This document shows, one piece after another, positions 49,639-57,935 of a stretch of DNA of 64,000 nt. The number at the start of each line of letters is the position of its first letter. Position 1 is the stretch's first letter. The stretch lies in contig NZ_CP150355.1 in the NCBI RefSeq assembly GCF_051521495.1, positions 9,176,001 through 9,240,000 on the forward strand, in the 5' to 3' direction. Both the position numbers and the translations under genes were made by a program. The DNA is from Sorangium sp051521495 (GTDB taxonomy: Bacteria > Myxococcota_A > Polyangia > Polyangiales > Polyangiaceae). The notes beneath the pieces were generated by a model that searched no databases, had not been told where the DNA came from, and worked only from the letters and a program-made list of their open reading frames with translations.

Positions 49639-49971
49639 TCACCCTTCGCCCGCATCGACGCGGAACCGCGGCGCCTCGATGCGCTCGCCCCGGCACGCCG
49701 GGCAGCGGCTCGGCTTCGCGAGCGACCGCCGCTCGTCGAACGCGTAGCCGCAGCGCAGGCAGCGCGCCGGCGCGACCGAGAGCCGCTCGCCGCGCGCGCG
49801 CAGCGAGCGCGCGAGGTGCTCGAGGTGCGGCGCCACGTCGCGCTCGCGCATCCCGAGGCGGGTGGAGAGCTCCCACGCGGTCGCCGCTCCCCTGCGGAGC
49901 TCCTCCAGGAGCGCGTGCCGCACCGTCTCCGACCGGGGCGCTGAGCTCGGCGGTGGCTTCGGGTCGCTCAT
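49639..49971 (-). CDS. HTH and zinc-ribbon transcriptional regulator (COG3357-like)
   Basis: This 110-residue protein has an N-terminal winged-helix-like segment (VRHALLEELRRGAATAWELSTRLGMRERDV) and a C-terminal zinc ribbon with CLRCG and CPACRG. It resembles the predicted regulators that pair an HTH with a Zn-ribbon and act as small DNA-binding or transcript-processing factors. The ATG at 49971 starts the ordered part; a much longer open frame upstream is Arg/Ala shadow. It is divergent from the kinase-globin gene with 224 bases between the starts, so it may control that gene; this is inference. Confidence 0.78.
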   Translation of the reverse strand: MSDPKPPPSSAPRSETVRHALLEELRRGAATAWELSTRLGMRERDVAPHLEHLARSLRARGERLSVAPARCLRCGYAFDERRSLAKPSRCPACRGERIEAPRFRVDAGEG

Positions 49972-50195
49972 CGATCTCCGCGAGCGTGACACCGCGGCTG
50001 CGCCGGTCCAGCGCCGATCGCTCGCGCGAGCGCGCTTGCGCGCTGGCCCCGCCGCGCTTCGACACAGCGCGGCCAGGACGGGCGCGCAGGTGCTGCCTCT
50101 CACGACAGCGGAGCAGCGCGGTGCGGCAGAGCCCGCGCGGCCATTGCGCTGCCCACAGCGCACATGGAGAATGCCGCTCCGGAGAACAGCAGCGC

Positions 50196-52775
50196 ATGAT
50201 CCCGTGTCCGTCCGACGACGCCCTGGCCACCTGGCTCGCGGGCAACCTCCCGCACGACGACGCGGCGAGCCTCCGCGGGCACGTGGCCGGCTGCGACGAC
50301 TGCCGCGCGCGGGTCTGGAAGCGCCCGAGCGAGAGCGACCTCGAGGCGCCGCTCTTCCTCCACGCGACGCAGCAGCGCCTCGGCGAGAGCGACCCGCCGC
50401 CGCCCCCGGTCGACCCGCCGCCGCCCCCGGTCTCGTGGGCCCCGCCCTCGGCCTTCGACGACTACCGCGTGGTGCGGCCACTCGGCCGCGGGGGCATGGG
50501 GCAGGTGTACCTCGCCCACGACGAGGTCCTCGACCGGCCCGTCGCGCTCAAGTTCGTCGCCGCGGACAGCCCGGATCCGAGGACCATCGAGCGGCTGCGC
50601 GTCGAGGCCCGCGCGATCGCGCGCCTCCAGCACCCCAACGTCGTCGCCGTCTACCGGATCGGCGAGGTGCGCGGGCGGCCGTACATCGCGTACGAGTTCG
50701 TCGAGGGCCAGCCGCTCGAGCTCCTGTCGAAGCCGATCCCGTGGCCGGCCGCGCTGCGCCTCGCGCTCGGCCTCGCGCGCGGGCTCGCCGCTGCCCACCG
50801 GCGGGGCGTCCTCCACCGCGACATCAAGCCCGCGAACGTGATGCTCGACGCGAGCGGCGAGGTGAAGCTGCTCGACTTCGGGCTCGCCAAGCTCATCGAC
50901 CAGCCCGGCGCCGCGGCCCAGGGCGCGGGCCGGCGCGCCGCGCCGGAGGCCGCCGCCGCGCCCGCGCCGTGGGCGCTCGCGGACATGTCCGCGCTGACGA
51001 CCGCGATCCCGGTGGCGCTCGACGCGATCGGCGCGCTCGCGACCGCGAACCTGACCGACGGCGGCATGATGATGGGCACGCCGCTCTACCTCGCGCCGGA
51101 GCTCTGGGCCGGCACCGCCGGCACGCCCCGCTCCGACGTCTACGCGCTCGGGCTGGTCCTCTACGAGCTGTGCGCGGGCCGGCTGCCCCACGCGGGGCTC
51201 GAGGTGCACGCGATCGCCAGCTGGGTGACGGCGCGGGCGCTCCCGCCGCTGCGCTCGATCTGCCCCGACGTCCCGGAGATGCTCGCGGCCGTCATCGATC
51301 GCTGCGTCCTGCGCGCGCCGGAGGCGCGCTTCGCGTCGGCCGACGAGGTGCAGGCCGCGCTGGAGGAGACCGAGGCGCTCTGCCGGGCGTTCCAGATCGT
51401 GCGCCCCGCCTCGACCCCCGCGGGGGCGCAGGACGCGGGCGCGGACGTCGTGCGCGCCTCCTTCGCGCGCCTCGCCCCGCGCGCCGAGGCGCTCGTGACG
51501 CGCTTCTACGAGCGGCTCTTCGCCAGCGAGCCGGCGCTCCGGGGGCTGTTCCCGCCGGACATGCGCGAGCAGCGGCTCAAGCTCGCCGCGGCGCTGCAGC
51601 TCGTGATCGACAACCTGCGCGCGCCGGACAAGCTGGTCGAGATGCTCGAGGCGCTCGGGCGCCGCCACGCGGCGTACGCCGCGATGCCCGAGCACTTCGA
51701 CGCCGTGGGCCGCGCGCTGCTCGAGGCGCTGGAGGAGCTCGAAGGGGACGCGTGGTCGCCCGCGACCGCGCGGGGCTGGGCGAGCGCGTACGCGCAGGTC
51801 GCCGAGGCGATGCGGCGCGGGCTCGAGGCCGCGCGGGAGGCGACGGTCTCCTCCACGCGGGCGCCCGCGCGGCTGCACGCGGCGGAGACCCGGTTCGCCA
51901 CGAGCGCGGACGCGAGCCTGGCGTACAAAGTCGCGGGCGACGGGCCGATCGATCTGGTGCTGGTCCAGGGGTGGGTGACGCACGTGGAAGCCGCGTGGGA
52001 GGGCGCGCTCCTGTCCCGGTTCTTCGCCGAGCTGGGCGCGGGGGCGCGGCTCATCGTGCTCGACCAGCGCGGCACCGGGATGAGCGAGCGCGAGGGCGCG
52101 GGCGCGCCGGTCGAACAGCGGGCGGAGGATCTGCTCGCGGTGCTGGACGCGGCCGGCGTGGCGCGGGCCGCGCTCCTCGGCGTCGGCGCCGGATTCGCGC
52201 CGTGCGCGCTGCTCGCCGCGGCGCACCCCGCGCGGGCGCGCGCGCTGATCGCGATCGGGAGCGCGGCGCAGATGGCGGCCTGGCCCGGGTGCCTCTTCGG
52301 GCTCGCTGCCGAGGGCGCCGAGCAGGCCGAGCGCGCGCTGCGGAGCGGCTGGGGCGAGCCGCTCTTCCTCGATCGCCTGGCCCCGTCCGCGGCGGAGGAC
52401 GGCGCGTTCCGGCGGTTCTGGGCCGCGTACCTGCGCCACGGCGCGAGCCCGGGCGGCGCGGCGCGCCTGCTCCGGGCCGACGCGGCGACCGACGTGCGGC
52501 CCGCGCTGGGCCGGGTGAGCGCCCCGACGCTGGTGCTGCACCGGACCGGCGATCGGGCCGTCCCGGTGGCGGCAGGGCGAGACCTCGCCGGCCGCATCCG
52601 CGGCGCGCGCTACGTCGAGCTGCCGGGCGAGGATCACCTGCCCTTCGTCGGCGACTCGGGCCCGCTGCTCGCCGAGCTGCGGGCCTTCCTTGGCGCGGAG
52701 GCCGGCGCGAGCCCCGTCTCGAGCCTCGTGCCCTCCGCGGCGCTCGGCGCCGCCGGCGCGGCCTCCGGCGGCTGA
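50196..52775 (+). CDS. Zinc-motif, Ser/Thr kinase, globin and alpha/beta-hydrolase-like fusion
   Basis: This 859-residue protein has four parts. Residues 1-45 carry an anti-sigma-type zinc motif (RGHVAGCDDCRARV). Residues about 88-400 are a Hanks kinase with GRGGMGQVYLAH, a Lys in VALKF, HRDIKPANVML (His207) and LLDFGLAKL, with an unusually long activation segment before LYLAPELWAG. Residues about 411-545 are a hemoglobin-like domain; the proximal His is probably His491 in EALGRRHAAYAAMPEH. From about 560 an alpha/beta-hydrolase fold follows (VLVQGWVTHVEAAWEG; IVLDQRGTGMSERE), but the nucleophile elbow reads GVGAG rather than GxSxG. No membrane segment is seen. The whole looks like a cytoplasmic oxygen- or redox-sensing kinase whose hydrolase part binds rather than cuts. 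Confidence 0.88.
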   Translation: MIPCPSDDALATWLAGNLPHDDAASLRGHVAGCDDCRARVWKRPSESDLEAPLFLHATQQRLGESDPPPPPVDPPPPPVSWAPPSAFDDYRVVRPLGRGGMGQVYLAHDEVLDRPVALKFVAADSPDPRTIERLRVEARAIARLQHPNVVAVYRIGEVRGRPYIAYEFVEGQPLELLSKPIPWPAALRLALGLARGLAAAHRRGVLHRDIKPANVMLDASGEVKLLDFGLAKLIDQPGAAAQGAGRRAAPEAAAAPAPWALADMSALTTAIPVALDAIGALATANLTDGGMMMGTPLYLAPELWAGTAGTPRSDVYALGLVLYELCAGRLPHAGLEVHAIASWVTARALPPLRSICPDVPEMLAAVIDRCVLRAPEARFASADEVQAALEETEALCRAFQIVRPASTPAGAQDAGADVVRASFARLAPRAEALVTRFYERLFASEPALRGLFPPDMREQRLKLAAALQLVIDNLRAPDKLVEMLEALGRRHAAYAAMPEHFDAVGRALLEALEELEGDAWSPATARGWASAYAQVAEAMRRGLEAAREATVSSTRAPARLHAAETRFATSADASLAYKVAGDGPIDLVLVQGWVTHVEAAWEGALLSRFFAELGAGARLIVLDQRGTGMSEREGAGAPVEQRAEDLLAVLDAAGVARAALLGVGAGFAPCALLAAAHPARARALIAIGSAAQMAAWPGCLFGLAAEGAEQAERALRSGWGEPLFLDRLAPSAAEDGAFRRFWAAYLRHGASPGGAARLLRADAATDVRPALGRVSAPTLVLHRTGDRAVPVAAGRDLAGRIRGARYVELPGEDHLPFVGDSGPLLAELRAFLGAEAGASPVSSLVPSAALGAAGAASGG

Positions 52776-52850
52776 CGCGCTCGGCCGAGCGCGCGGCGCG
52801 GCGCGCCGGGGCCTCCGGCGGCTGACGCGCTCGGCGGAGCGCGCGGCGCA
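52761..52850 (+). repeat. 50-bp tandem duplication across the kinase-globin stop codon
   Basis: A 40-base segment with the stop codon (GCCTCCGGCGGCTGACGCGC and on) recurs at 52811, at a 50-base period, with two differences. The second copy keeps an in-frame-looking TGA. Confidence 0.85.
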
Positions 52851-53113
52851 CCGCGCCGCGGGCCGTCCCTCGAGCAGACGCCTCCACCCGCACGACGAGC
52901 CGCGGGAAGCGCGCTCGCCTCTCGGGCGCTCGCGCGCGCTGAGCGCATGTTCGACGGCGTCGGGATGAGATCGAGTTCAGCGCGCGGACGTCCGCGTCTC
53001 CGGCTTCGCCCGATACGACTTGAGAGTTCTCCTTATCTCGCTGCCTCGCCAAAAGCCGAATTAAACAGCCTATCTGGCTTGCGGCCCCATGGTCCGCTCG
53101 CTAGCTTGAATTG
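52776..53113. other. 338-base intergenic region
   Basis: No gene is supported. It contains the second repeat copy, then AT-richer sequence at about 53050-53110 that is probably the promoter of the next lipoprotein gene. Confidence 0.45.
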
Positions 53114-54898
53114 ATGATGGGATGGTCACGCGCGTTGACCTGCTGTGTCTCTGCCGTGCTCGGCAATTTCGTGAGCGCTTGCTCCGGAACGGAGCAGGGC
53201 CCTGCCGGCGCAGCGGACGCCGACGGGGCGAGCGGCGGCGGCAGCGCCGAGAGCGCGGAGGGCGGCAGAGGCGGCATCGAGAGCGCGCGCGAGGGCGGCG
53301 CGGGCGCGGGCGGCGACGCGGACTGCCCTCCAGGTGAGGAAGGCTGTCCGTGCGGGTCTCTGGGCCAGTGCGATGATGGGCTCCGCTGCGCGGACAGCGT
53401 GTGTATTTCGGGGTGTGCCTGCACCGATGATGACGCGCCGGTCGACGGCGAGTGCGTCTGGCAGGGAGGCCCGAGGGACCCCTCGTTTCAGCGCGCGGAC
53501 GCGTGGAGCACCACGGGCGCAGCGCGCGTCTCCCCCGAGGCCCCGGGCAACGGCAACCCGGGCGCCGGCGTCATCGGGCGAGAAGCGGTGTGCCAGATGG
53601 CCGGCTTCTATCAGCGGCTCTCGATGCCGGGCCTCGCGTGCGCCGGGCCGCTCGTCCTCACGTTCGCCGCGCACATCGGCTGCGGACCCACGATGGACTG
53701 CCTCGGCCCCCCGGGGGTCGGGGTCCGGATCGACGGAGGCACCAGCGACATCGATCTCATGCCCTCTTCGTCCTTTGCCCCGCAGCGCGTGTGCCTCGGG
53801 GAGCGCGCCTATGGCGGGCCGATCGGGCTGCTCCTCGGGCCCGCCCGGCGGTCTCCCCTGTGCGATGAAGACACCGGACAGGGCTTCACGCTGACGTTCG
53901 ATGACGTCGCCATTCAGCCGGCTGAAATGAACGAGTGCCCGCCGCCTGGCCAGGTGCTGAACGGCGACTTCGAAGCAGGCGCCGCCGGCTGGAAGGCGAC
54001 CCCGGAGAACGGCGTCGCCGAGATCGAAGGCGGCCTGGGCCAGGGCGGCGGCAAGGGCGGGCGTCTCGCCACGACGCTGTTCTGCCAGGTTCCCTCGCTC
54101 GAGGGCACGGTCTCGGCGCCCTTGCCGTCCGCCGCGCTGCCGAGCCCGGCGCTCCGCATCTGGAGTCGGGGCAGCCCGGGGACGATCGTCGACGTGATGC
54201 TGAGCACGCACCGGCTGACGGCCCTGACGGGCACGGGCGAGGCGCAGGTCTCGCATGCCTGCTTGCCCCGGTGGGCGCTCGGCATGGCGCACCGCCTCGC
54301 GTTCGCCTTCCGTAACCGGAACGGCCAGCCGTGCATGGACGAGAACAAGAGGGACTTTACAGTGGATGACCTCGCCATCGTCTCTGACGACCGCTGCCCC
54401 GGAGACGCGCCGATCTTCGATCCCGGCTTCGAGAACGCCAGCGCCGGCGCGGGCCTCTCGCCGACATGGGTCCTCAACGCGGAGGACCCCGCGCGCGGCA
54501 GCGCCAGGCTCGCCGTCGACGCGGCGGCCGCGCACGCCGGCGACGTCTCGCTCTCGCTGTCTGTACAGAAGCCGTGCCGAGAGCCCTCGGCCTCCACCGT
54601 GTTCACCGTCCCCGCGCCCGAGGGGGCAGCCGGCCCGGCGCTGAAGTTCTGGTACCGCACGAGCCACCTCCGCGCGGCGACCGCCACCTCGACGCCGGGC
54701 GCCACCCTGCCCCCCAGCGAGGGCTGGACACAGCGGACGATCTGCCTGAATCCGCGCACCGCGGGCAGGCCCCAGCACCTCTCCTTCAAGATAAGCGCCA
54801 GCGGCGCGTGCGACGCGCCGCTCGACGACGAGGCCTTGCACGTCGACGACGTCGAGGCGACGACCGATCCCTCCTGCCCGGCCGCGCCCCTCCCCTGA
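53114..54898 (+). CDS. Large secreted lipoprotein with Cys-rich and carbohydrate-binding-like segments
   Basis: This 594-residue exported protein has a signal peptide with lipobox (VSAC near residue 22), a Gly/Glu/Ala-rich spacer to about residue 70, a Cys-rich EGF-like block (CPPGEEGCPCGSLGQCDDG, then CISGCACTDD) and three similar beta-rich units. The units start with patterns such as VLNGDFEAGAAGWKA and IFDPGFENASAG, typical of carbohydrate-binding-like jelly-roll domains in myxobacterial surface proteins. No catalytic residues are seen. It would sit on the outer surface and bind glycans or other cells. The ATG doublet at 53114/53117 follows an in-frame TTG and gives the signal peptide. Confidence 0.78.
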   Translation: MMGWSRALTCCVSAVLGNFVSACSGTEQGPAGAADADGASGGGSAESAEGGRGGIESAREGGAGAGGDADCPPGEEGCPCGSLGQCDDGLRCADSVCISGCACTDDDAPVDGECVWQGGPRDPSFQRADAWSTTGAARVSPEAPGNGNPGAGVIGREAVCQMAGFYQRLSMPGLACAGPLVLTFAAHIGCGPTMDCLGPPGVGVRIDGGTSDIDLMPSSSFAPQRVCLGERAYGGPIGLLLGPARRSPLCDEDTGQGFTLTFDDVAIQPAEMNECPPPGQVLNGDFEAGAAGWKATPENGVAEIEGGLGQGGGKGGRLATTLFCQVPSLEGTVSAPLPSAALPSPALRIWSRGSPGTIVDVMLSTHRLTALTGTGEAQVSHACLPRWALGMAHRLAFAFRNRNGQPCMDENKRDFTVDDLAIVSDDRCPGDAPIFDPGFENASAGAGLSPTWVLNAEDPARGSARLAVDAAAAHAGDVSLSLSVQKPCREPSASTVFTVPAPEGAAGPALKFWYRTSHLRAATATSTPGATLPPSEGWTQRTICLNPRTAGRPQHLSFKISASGACDAPLDDEALHVDDVEATTDPSCPAAPLP

Positions 54899-54957
54899 TC
54901 TGCGGCGTCCTGGCGCCTCGATCCGGTCGCCGCGCCGGGCCGGATGCCCCCGCCGGC

Positions 54958-55740
54958 TCAGCCCCGCTTTCGGCCCACCAGGATGACGATCGGGTACGCG
55001 AAGTGGACCTCGTCCCCCCGGAGCTCTGCGCCGACGCCGAGCGCATCGACGCCGACGTCGGCGCGGTAGAGCGCCCGGAGCCGGTCCGCCCCGCCGGGCT
55101 CCGGGAACGAGGCCCGGAGCGCGGCCTCGAGCTCCACCTCGAGCCGGTAGCGCCTCGTCGTCTCGATCTCGAGCCCCGCCGCGTCGAACAGGGCGCGGAG
55201 CTCGCGCTCGGTGAGCGCGCTCGCGTGCGACGGATCGCGGATCTTCTCCGCGGCGTCGTACGCCGCCTGCTTGTCCTCGGCGGGCGCCACGTCGATCACG
55301 GCGACTCGACCGCTCCGCTCGCACACGCGGGCCATCTCGCGCAGCGTCACGAGCGGCTCCAGCAGGTGATGGAAGCTGTAGCGCGTCGTCACCAGGCGAT
55401 AGCTCTCGTCCGGATAGGGCAGCCGGCTCGCGTCGCCGAGCTCCCAGGTGACGTTGGAGATGCCGAGGCTCGCCTGGCGCTTCCGCGCCTCCTCCAGCAT
55501 CGCCGGGACGATGTCGAGCCCCCGCACGCTCGCCACGCGCGGGGCCAGCGCGCAGGCGACGATCCCCGGCCCGCACGCCACGTCGAGGGCCGCGTCGCCC
55601 GGCGCCGGGGCGAGCGCGTCGAGCAGCAGCTCCATCGCGGATTCTGCCGAGTGGGCCCGGACCTCGGCGAACGGCCTGGCCTGGCGGGTGAACTGTTCCT
55701 GGATCAGCGCGTCGTGCGCCGTGGGAATGGCTTGCTTCAT
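54958..55740 (-). CDS. SAM-dependent methyltransferase
   Basis: This 260-residue enzyme has the class I methyltransferase Rossmann fold. Motif I is ALDVACGPGIVACALA, the acidic end of strand two is VRGLDIVPAMLEEAR, and the later motifs WELGDASRLPYPDES and TRYSFHHLLEPLVTL fit the UbiE/BioC-type small-molecule methylases. Substrate is not evident. It is divergent from an AraC regulator with only 76 bases between the starts, so that regulator very likely controls it. The ATG at 55740 gives the expected N-terminal helix. Confidence 0.9.
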   Translation of the reverse strand: MKQAIPTAHDALIQEQFTRQARPFAEVRAHSAESAMELLLDALAPAPGDAALDVACGPGIVACALAPRVASVRGLDIVPAMLEEARKRQASLGISNVTWELGDASRLPYPDESYRLVTTRYSFHHLLEPLVTLREMARVCERSGRVAVIDVAPAEDKQAAYDAAEKIRDPSHASALTERELRALFDAAGLEIETTRRYRLEVELEAALRASFPEPGGADRLRALYRADVGVDALGVGAELRGDEVHFAYPIVILVGRKRG

Positions 55741-55816
55741 GGCGCTCGAAGATGGACGCGCTCGGTCTTTACGGCTGCCGGCGAAAGGACAAAGATCGCC
55801 GCCGAGAGGCCACCCC

Positions 55817-56656
55817 GTGCAAGCCCGCGTCCTGACCCCGACGGAGACCGCCGAGCACCTCGCGCAGCTCGGCCTCGACCAGGCCCGCGCGCGCGCGTTC
55901 TCCTACGAGGACGCGCTGCCGGGAGCCGCCTACGCCTGGCACACGCACGCGCGGCACCAGCTGCTCTGTCCCCTGATCGGCACGGCGCGCCTCGAAATCG
56001 AGGACGCGTCCTTCCTGCTCCCCCCGCAGCGTGCCGCGCTCATCCCCGCGGGCGAGCCGCACGCGATGAGCCGCCGCGACGCATCCATCGTCTCGATCTA
56101 TTTCGAGCCCGCCTCGTTCCCCTCCCCCCTCACGGCCGTGAGGATCTTCGAGGTCTCCGCGCTCCTGCGCGAGATGGTCATCTACGCGCGCCGCTGGCCG
56201 GTCGCGCGGCTCCCGGACGACCCCGCGGCCAACACGTTCTTCGCGGCGATGGCGGACCTCATCGGCCCCCTCCTCGATCGCGGCGCCACGTACCGGCTGC
56301 CCCGCGGCAAGACGCGGCCGGTGCAGCGCGCGATCGAGTGCGCGCTCCGCGACGTCGCCAGCGCCGATCTCCCGCGGGCCGCGGCGTTCGCCGGGACGAC
56401 CGAGCGCACGCTGCGTCGGCGGTTCCGCGAGGAGACCGGCGTCACGTGGCGCGCCTTCGTCACGCGCGCGCGCGTGCTCCAGGCGATCGACCTGCTCTCC
56501 AGCCCGAGCGCCAGCGTCACGCGGGTCGCAGTGGACGTCGGCTTTCAGAGCCTCGGCGCGTTCGCCGCCGCGTTCCGCGCCGTCACCGGCCAGACGCCGC
56601 GCGAGTTTCGCAAGGCCGCCCGGCCATCGCCGGGCGGCGGCGGACACGAGAGCTGA
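55817..56656 (+). CDS. AraC family transcriptional regulator
   Basis: This 279-residue regulator has an N-terminal cupin sensor (AYAWHTHARHQLLCPLIG; FLLPPQRAALIPAGEPH) and a C-terminal AraC DNA-binding domain with two helix-turn-helix motifs (LPRAAAFAGTTERTLRRRF and VTRVAVDVGFQSLGAFAAAF), ending with the family signature TGQTPREFRK. GTG 55817 is the start that includes the whole cupin. It is divergent from the methyltransferase gene and convergent with the OmpA lipoprotein gene. The ligand of the cupin is unknown. Confidence 0.92.
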   Translation: MQARVLTPTETAEHLAQLGLDQARARAFSYEDALPGAAYAWHTHARHQLLCPLIGTARLEIEDASFLLPPQRAALIPAGEPHAMSRRDASIVSIYFEPASFPSPLTAVRIFEVSALLREMVIYARRWPVARLPDDPAANTFFAAMADLIGPLLDRGATYRLPRGKTRPVQRAIECALRDVASADLPRAAAFAGTTERTLRRRFREETGVTWRAFVTRARVLQAIDLLSSPSASVTRVAVDVGFQSLGAFAAAFRAVTGQTPREFRKAARPSPGGGGHES

Positions 56657-56672
56657 CCCGAGCCGACCTGAC

Positions 56673-56750
56673 GGCGCGGGCGCGACCTTCGAGGAGCGCG
56701 CCGCGATCTTCGAGGAGCGCGGCGCGCTCTTCCAAGGTCGCGCCCGCGCC
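56673..56750. terminator. Long bidirectional hairpin between convergent genes
   Basis: A perfect 17-bp stem (56673-56689 with 56734-56750) encloses a second stem of 12 bp built from GAGCGCGCCGCG and CGCGGCGCGCTC. It lies between the AraC stop and the OmpA-lipoprotein stop, so it can act as a terminator for both strands. U-runs are absent. Confidence 0.6.
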
Positions 56751-56763
56751 GCGCGTCCCCGGG

Positions 56764-57645
56764 CTACTGCGTGATCGCCCGGAGGTCGAGCATCTCCTCG
56801 ACGCTCGGGACCACGATGAGGTCGCAGCGGCGGTTCTTCTGCCGGCCCTCGTCGGTGTCGTTGGTCGCGACCGGATCGGTGTCCGCGAAGCCCGCCGCGC
56901 TCCAGTTCGCGACCGGGAGCGCGCCCCCGCCGCCCTTGACGTCGGCCGGGCTGACGAGGAACACGAGCACCTCGCGGGCGCGCATCAGCGACAGGCCCCA
57001 GTTGTCCCGGAACTGGCCGCCCGCGAGCGGCTTGTTGTCCGTGTGGCCGGCGACCTGGTAGTCGCGCTGGAGCAGCGACTTGTCGTTCTTGACGACCGTC
57101 GCCACCTTGAGGAGGATCTCCTTGCCCTCCTTCTTCAGCGTCTCGCGCCCGGAGTCGAAGAGGACGTCGCCCGGCAGCGAGATGACCATCCGGTTGTTCC
57201 GGATGTTCACCGCCAGGCCGAGCTTCGTGAGCTCGTCCAGCTTCTTCTTGAGCGTCTCGAACCGCGCCTTGATCGCCTCCAGCTGACGGGCGCGGGCCTT
57301 GAACTCGGCGAGCGCCTTCTCGCGCTCCTCCAGCGTCGAGCTCAGCTGCGACACCTGCGTGCTCGTCGCCTGGAGGTTCTCGTTCAGCTTGCTGATGTCG
57401 ACGCCCGCCGCCTCGAGCTGCTTCGTCAGCTCCGCGACCTTCGCCTGGGCCGCCTCGAGCTCCTTCTGCGTCTCGGCGAGGCGGCTCTCCGTGGTCTGGT
57501 GCTGGCTCTGAAGGCGGTTGTACTTGTCGAGCTGGGCCTTCCACTCCTCCTCGGAGTAGCCGCACCCCAGCGAGGACGACGCGATCACAGCAGGCAGGAA
57601 GGCCGCGAAAGCGGTTCTGCGACCTTTCAAGACACGAGGGTGCAT
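56764..57645 (-). CDS. OmpA/MotB-like peptidoglycan-binding lipoprotein with coiled coil
   Basis: This 293-residue envelope protein has a lipobox (SLGC), a long coiled coil (about residues 35-140: KYNRLQSQHQTTESRLAE and heptad repeats) and a C-terminal OmpA-like domain that binds peptidoglycan. The latter has NRMVISLPGDVLFDSG, VAGHTDNKPL and LMRAREVLVFL, with the conserved Asp and Arg-type peptidoglycan-contact residues (NRRCDLIVVP at the end). It would tether the outer membrane to the cell wall. ATG 57645 was chosen because AAGGAG lies seven bases upstream of it; GTG 57651 is too close. Confidence 0.92.
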   Translation of the reverse strand: MHPRVLKGRRTAFAAFLPAVIASSSLGCGYSEEEWKAQLDKYNRLQSQHQTTESRLAETQKELEAAQAKVAELTKQLEAAGVDISKLNENLQATSTQVSQLSSTLEEREKALAEFKARARQLEAIKARFETLKKKLDELTKLGLAVNIRNNRMVISLPGDVLFDSGRETLKKEGKEILLKVATVVKNDKSLLQRDYQVAGHTDNKPLAGGQFRDNWGLSLMRAREVLVFLVSPADVKGGGGALPVANWSAAGFADTDPVATNDTDEGRQKNRRCDLIVVPSVEEMLDLRAITQ

Positions 57646-57935
57646 GAGCACGCTCCTTCACTCTAGTTGGAGAACATGAGCTGGGGCCGATCGCCCGGCC
57701 CGCGCCCGGTTCCAGGTGACAGCGGCCTGTCAGGCCGTGCGGAGGCGTACCCTACCGAGGTCGCGCGCGATTGTAAAAGGGCGCATCGAGGCGTCCGACG
57801 CCGCTGCGCCGTGCGCCTCTCCCGTCGCCGCGTCAGCGCGGGGGCCGCGCGCTGACGCGGCGCGTGTATGCGCCATCGCAACACGGGTGCGCTTGCCCAT
57901 TGTTCCCGCCTGCGCACCTGCTAATGGGACGGCCC

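Noticed and set aside
49639..50481. A 280-residue frame including the zinc-ribbon regulator
   Set aside because: Only the last 110 codons show ordered protein; the rest is shadow of the divergent kinase gene.
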